From contig JABAKD010000015.1 of the NCBI GenBank assembly GCA_012845835.1, positions 10,664,845-10,728,844 of the forward strand: DNA of 64,000 nt, given 5' to 3'. This DNA is from Undaria pinnatifida. Lineage: Eukaryota > Sar > Phaeophyceae > Laminariales > Alariaceae. Below, piece by piece: positions 60,990 to 64,000 of this stretch. Every line of letters starts with the position of its first letter. The first letter of the stretch is position 1. Made by a program: the position numbers and the translations under genes. The notes under the pieces are model-generated. The model did not search any database, was not told the origin of the DNA, and worked only from the letters and a program-made list of their open reading frames with translations.

Positions 60990-62933
60990 TCTTCCGTCTC
61001 CAGCGGAGGAGCCTCGAATGTGTTAGGATGTGCAAGCTGGCAGCGGCAACACACCAGGCTCCCTGCGACAGGCAAGTCGCTGCGATGTCTGATGTCTGGA
61101 ATGAAAAATCGGACATATTTTCGTAAATGCTTCCGTATATTTACGAAACCCCTTGTAGGATACTGCCCCTCTTGTGATTTCTTGATTCCCAGATCTACAC
61201 ACCTGTATTGCTGTAGCAAGCTTGCCTGATACGGTTGTACTCTGCTTTGGAAACACTTTCTGGTGTGACTCCTGCGCACTGGTTATGTCTTGGGCGGAAG
61301 GCCGCACGACCGTTCCTTCAGGTAAACGCACCGTCAATGTTCAAACTTCTGTTTCTGTGAGAATAGCTAGAATGGCTCCAGATGTACGCACTGCTGTCTT
61401 GTGGATATCATGAGGGGTCGACGAGAGACAGTCGGGCTCGGGCTCTCGCACGGCAACTTCGTTGTACCACTCCGCTAGCTTCCGACCGTGAGAAGGTAGC
61501 TGTCGTTATGGTAGCCAGAGCCAGTTTTGGATCACCTGACGAGAGTTGCGTAGAAAACTGCAAAGTCGGCCTCCTGTTTTTTCGTCGCCTTCTTAAACTC
61601 GGCACCCGCGTTTTTGGGAAATTACTTGGAATTAGAGTAGAATTTTGTTGCAGATGGGCGGAAGAAACTTGAAAACAGAGACAGACAGGCTGACTTTTTT
61701 TATTTTGGCGGAGCGAGGATTTTATAACTAATTTTCAAGGACGTCAGCCGCGAGTTTGACGAATTTCAGGTCAATACTTGGATTTAGTACGCCTTTGATA
61801 CATAGTCTACACATATACATGCACGTTTGCCACACACATACAGACAGTATTCAGTGCTGTACCAAGTACCTAGTAACACGTAAGGCTTCCGCTATTAGTA
61901 GTACTTAAGTAAGAGACATCAATTCCTGTTTTCCAGGCTCAATTTCTTATATTTCTCGCCACCATAGAGCACAGACTAGAGGCTATTATATAAATATGAG
62001 CTTTTGTACAAGTATCACACCCGACAATGAGCGCGAGTACCGGCTCTTCAGTCAGTTTTCTTATTTATCGTGAGAAAAGGGACCTCAATTTTTTGCCCAG
62101 GGAAGACCGATTTGGGCGCCCTTTGTACGTTTACGAAAGCAGGGGGCGGTAACGGTCTCTGACCGGCATATGGCACGACCGCCAATCCAATAAGAAACCG
62201 AGATACGGTCCAGGCTATAGTATCTTATTTGCGTAGAGAGAGGGGATGTAAGGGTGCGATATAATATAGCTATACAGCTAAATATAGTGTTTGTTTTGTA
62301 GAGAGAGGGTGGCATGCATGCAAGTCTCAATAACGTAATCGAGCTACCGGTACGTAAAAAGTGCCCATCAGAAAAAAAACAATACTGGGCAGCAAGACGA
62401 ACGCACCTTGAAGCTGAGCGTAGAGTAGCAAGCTGCACGGGCACAAAGCACTACCGCCCTGTGGCGATCAGGCATAGCAGCTAGCGCTGTTGTTTGCTAT
62501 CTTTCCAGGAGGCAACTGATACTGGCCCAGGATAATTATCGCATTAAGAAAGTAATACAAATGTTTATTTAAGAAAGTTTATTAGTTGAGAAAGGGTGTG
62601 TTCCACACTCATTTTGGCATAACCGCTCCCGGTTCCCCCCCCCCCCGGAAATCTCAGGGCAAATTTCTTGCGGGGTCCTGTCTTACGACTGGGCCGGTCG
62701 TAGTGGAGAACTCTCCCGGTATACACTACATCGGTACGAGCAGTCAGTCCTCCAGAGTAGGCTGCAGTTCACCAGGACGGGGGGTACCGGTGGACAATAA
62801 GGGCAAGGGAGAGACGTGGGGTATGCCATCGCACTGCGCCACCAATTTCTAGCCAAACAATCCTGACTCTCTGTTTTTCAATGCTGTCACGTACTATTGA
62901 TACGACGGTATTTCACCGCCGGTGTGCGCGCAG
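60990..62933. other. Upstream flank of TPR: no secure gene
   Basis: The TPR promoter and 5' UTR must lie here, but no core element stands out. Two exon-like minus-strand segments were noted: 61212-61275 (GCGCAG|GAG ... CAG|GTGTGT) and 61541-61579 (AAACAG|GAG ... CAG|GTGATC). Neither gives a TPR-like coil and neither links in frame to exon 1. A partial ~90-bp repeat lies near 61600-61640. Confidence 0.4.
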
Positions 62934-63004
62934 GGACCACAGACGCGCGGCAAGAAGCTTTGGACAGGGTGGACGGATTGCTTCGCGGCTTCGCTCAGGA
63001 CCAG
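62934..63004 (+). CDS. Possible exon of a divergent plus-strand gene
   Basis: Between GTGTGCGCGCAG and CAG|GTGAGC the frame reads TTDARQEALDRVDGLLRGFA plus QDQ, an amphipathic helix-like stretch. Both splice sites are good. A diverged, stop-containing relative follows at about 63385-63480, and similarity there continues past the donor, so the segment may instead belong to a repeat. I recognise no family. Confidence 0.3.
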
Positions 63005-63384
63005 GTGAGCGAGAGGATGGTTAAAGCGGTGGTTGTCTCGGTGCCCCTCCGCGAGCCACCGCTGCAAGCAGTGCGTGCCCATGAAAGCCAAAAAAATGTC
63101 AGCAGACGGTCAGTCAAGGGAAACGTACCGCGGTCAGGGGTGTAAAACCAAGCATTCCACACTTGAACCCGGTAGTTTGGCGTCAGCCAAGCGTCATTCA
63201 AGCTGACTTATTGGAAAATTGCCGTCTGTCAAGGGCTGAAAGTGCCGTCTCCTGACATGTTTGCTTGAAGCGACCGTTTTTTGCCGGTTTTTTTTGTGTA
63301 AATATGTCAAATTCGTCAGCAGCGGGCTCTAGTTTGTTATGGTACCACTCACGACATAAATGTATGGACCATTTTGGGACATTA

Positions 63385-63480
63385 AAGCGGCGTAGGACAA
63401 AGTGAACGGCCTACTTCGCGGAGTCCCCTAGGACGCGGTGCGCGGGACGATGGTCACCTTGCTGCCCTCCGCGAGCTAAC
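63385..63480 (+). repeat. Diverged copy of the 62.95-63.06 kb segment
   Basis: ACGGCCTACTTCGCGGAGTC, GGACGATGGTCACC and CCCTCCGCGAGC follow the order of GACGGATTGCTTCGCGGCTT, GAGGATGGTTAAAG and CCCCTCCGCGAGC. It has stops in the corresponding frame. Confidence 0.5.
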
Positions 63481-63539
63481 CACCCAGCCACCACTTTGAC
63501 GCAAGCTGTGTATAGGTATTATTAAGGTTAAACTGTTGT

Positions 63540-64000
63540 TTCCACCCATCAACACCCAGCACACCCAGCGTCCGTGCCGGTTCATCTTCCTCGAGAGCGA
63601 CATGCTCTGGCCACAGCCTACGCAGTGTGCGTGCTTTACGTTGACCCTTTTGGGGCTCGATTATATCTTGATTATAGTGTAGGGAAAAAATGACGAATGA
63701 AACTGACGATTGTGTCGTAGCATCCCTCACACCAAGCAACCCGGGCTGCTAGGTTAGGTGGCTGACGATTTTACCGTCGTACTGCTGCCGAGCGCCAATG
63801 CAAGTACTTGTGAGACGTGCGCGCAGCTTGCACTGGCGTGTGTCAAATGCCCGCACCATGATATGAACGCATTTATAGTTTGTTTTGTCGCTATACAGAG
63901 GCCTTCGAAAGGGTAAAACTGATATTTTTTTTCCACCCATCTGCATCCAGCACATGTAGCCAGCATTCGTGCCCATGCCTCCTACAGAGACGGGCTCTAC
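63540..64000. repeat. Two copies of a repeat with CCACCCATCTCCACCCAGCA
   Basis: GTTTCCACCCATCAACACCCAGCACA...CGTCCGTGCC at 63538 and CCACCCATCTGCATCCAGCACA...CATTCGTGCC at 63930 are related to 59788-59830 inside TPR intron 1. No gene is supported here. Confidence 0.55.

Noticed and set aside
61212-61579. Upstream TPR exons encoding the missing ~45 N-terminal residues
   Set aside because: Two segments have splice-like ends, but their translations do not resemble a TPR N-terminus and no phase-consistent link to exon 1 was found.

Overview
The window is nuclear DNA of an intron-rich eukaryote and is dominated by one very large gene on the minus strand. The gene is a TPR/Mlp-type nuclear-basket nucleoporin, running from an ATG at 60989 to a TAA at 7012. 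I could chain 44 exons by hand. Every intron is GT-AG, every splice phase matches its neighbour, and the joined frame is open for 2,428 residues, close to the human TPR length I recall (about 2,360). Blocks that match TPR as I remember it appear in the right order: YLTRILKEVDQK, ADHLVTFEDVRQLQ, RDMYRLLLAQ, AQWAAREELLKK, LNSQNEVLHSHIQNL and ENWKKR. The C-terminus is unusual: about 650 residues rich in Gly, Ser and Ala with 16 Phe-Gly motifs, then a short acidic tail. The organism is probably an alga with Gly/Ala/Ser-homopolymer-rich proteins and kilobase introns. A brown alga or other photosynthetic stramenopile is my best guess, but this is inference only.

Layout. 1-7 kb: mostly repeats, one possible small Ser/Gly-rich gene (630-1232), a tRNA-like tandem repeat (3.3-3.9 kb), MITEs, a 30-bp minisatellite, and degenerate copies of the last TPR exon (6.26-6.95 kb). 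7.0-13.7 kb: the C-terminal exons (acidic tail, FG region, NLS-like segment, Gln/Ala-rich segment). 15.3-61 kb: coiled-coil exons of 57-243 bp separated by introns of up to 4.7 kb. 61-64 kb: the upstream flank, with repeats and one possible plus-strand exon.

The most striking observation is that many introns carry degraded, same-strand copies of the neighbouring exon together with its splice junction. At least 17 exons have one to four such copies (exons 4, 5, 7, 9, 13, 15, 16, 17, 19, 23, 26, 29, 31, 37, 39, 44, and both ends of several). Most copies have a frameshift, a stop or a lost splice site, but a few look spliceable and in frame. The introns therefore seem to have grown by repeated local tandem duplication of exon-containing segments, with later transposon insertion.

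Mobile DNA in the introns includes a 3.48-kb nested-palindrome element with long terminal inverted repeats and a 9-bp direct repeat (Mutator-like, 16087-19568), a 792-bp PIF/Harbinger-like element flanked by TTA (23390-24181), tRNA-derived SINEs (22.2 and 41.1-41.4 kb), short MITEs, and a dispersed repeat of about 90 bp that forms a nine-unit array at 46.2-47.05 kb. No rRNA gene, CRISPR array or functional tRNA gene was seen.
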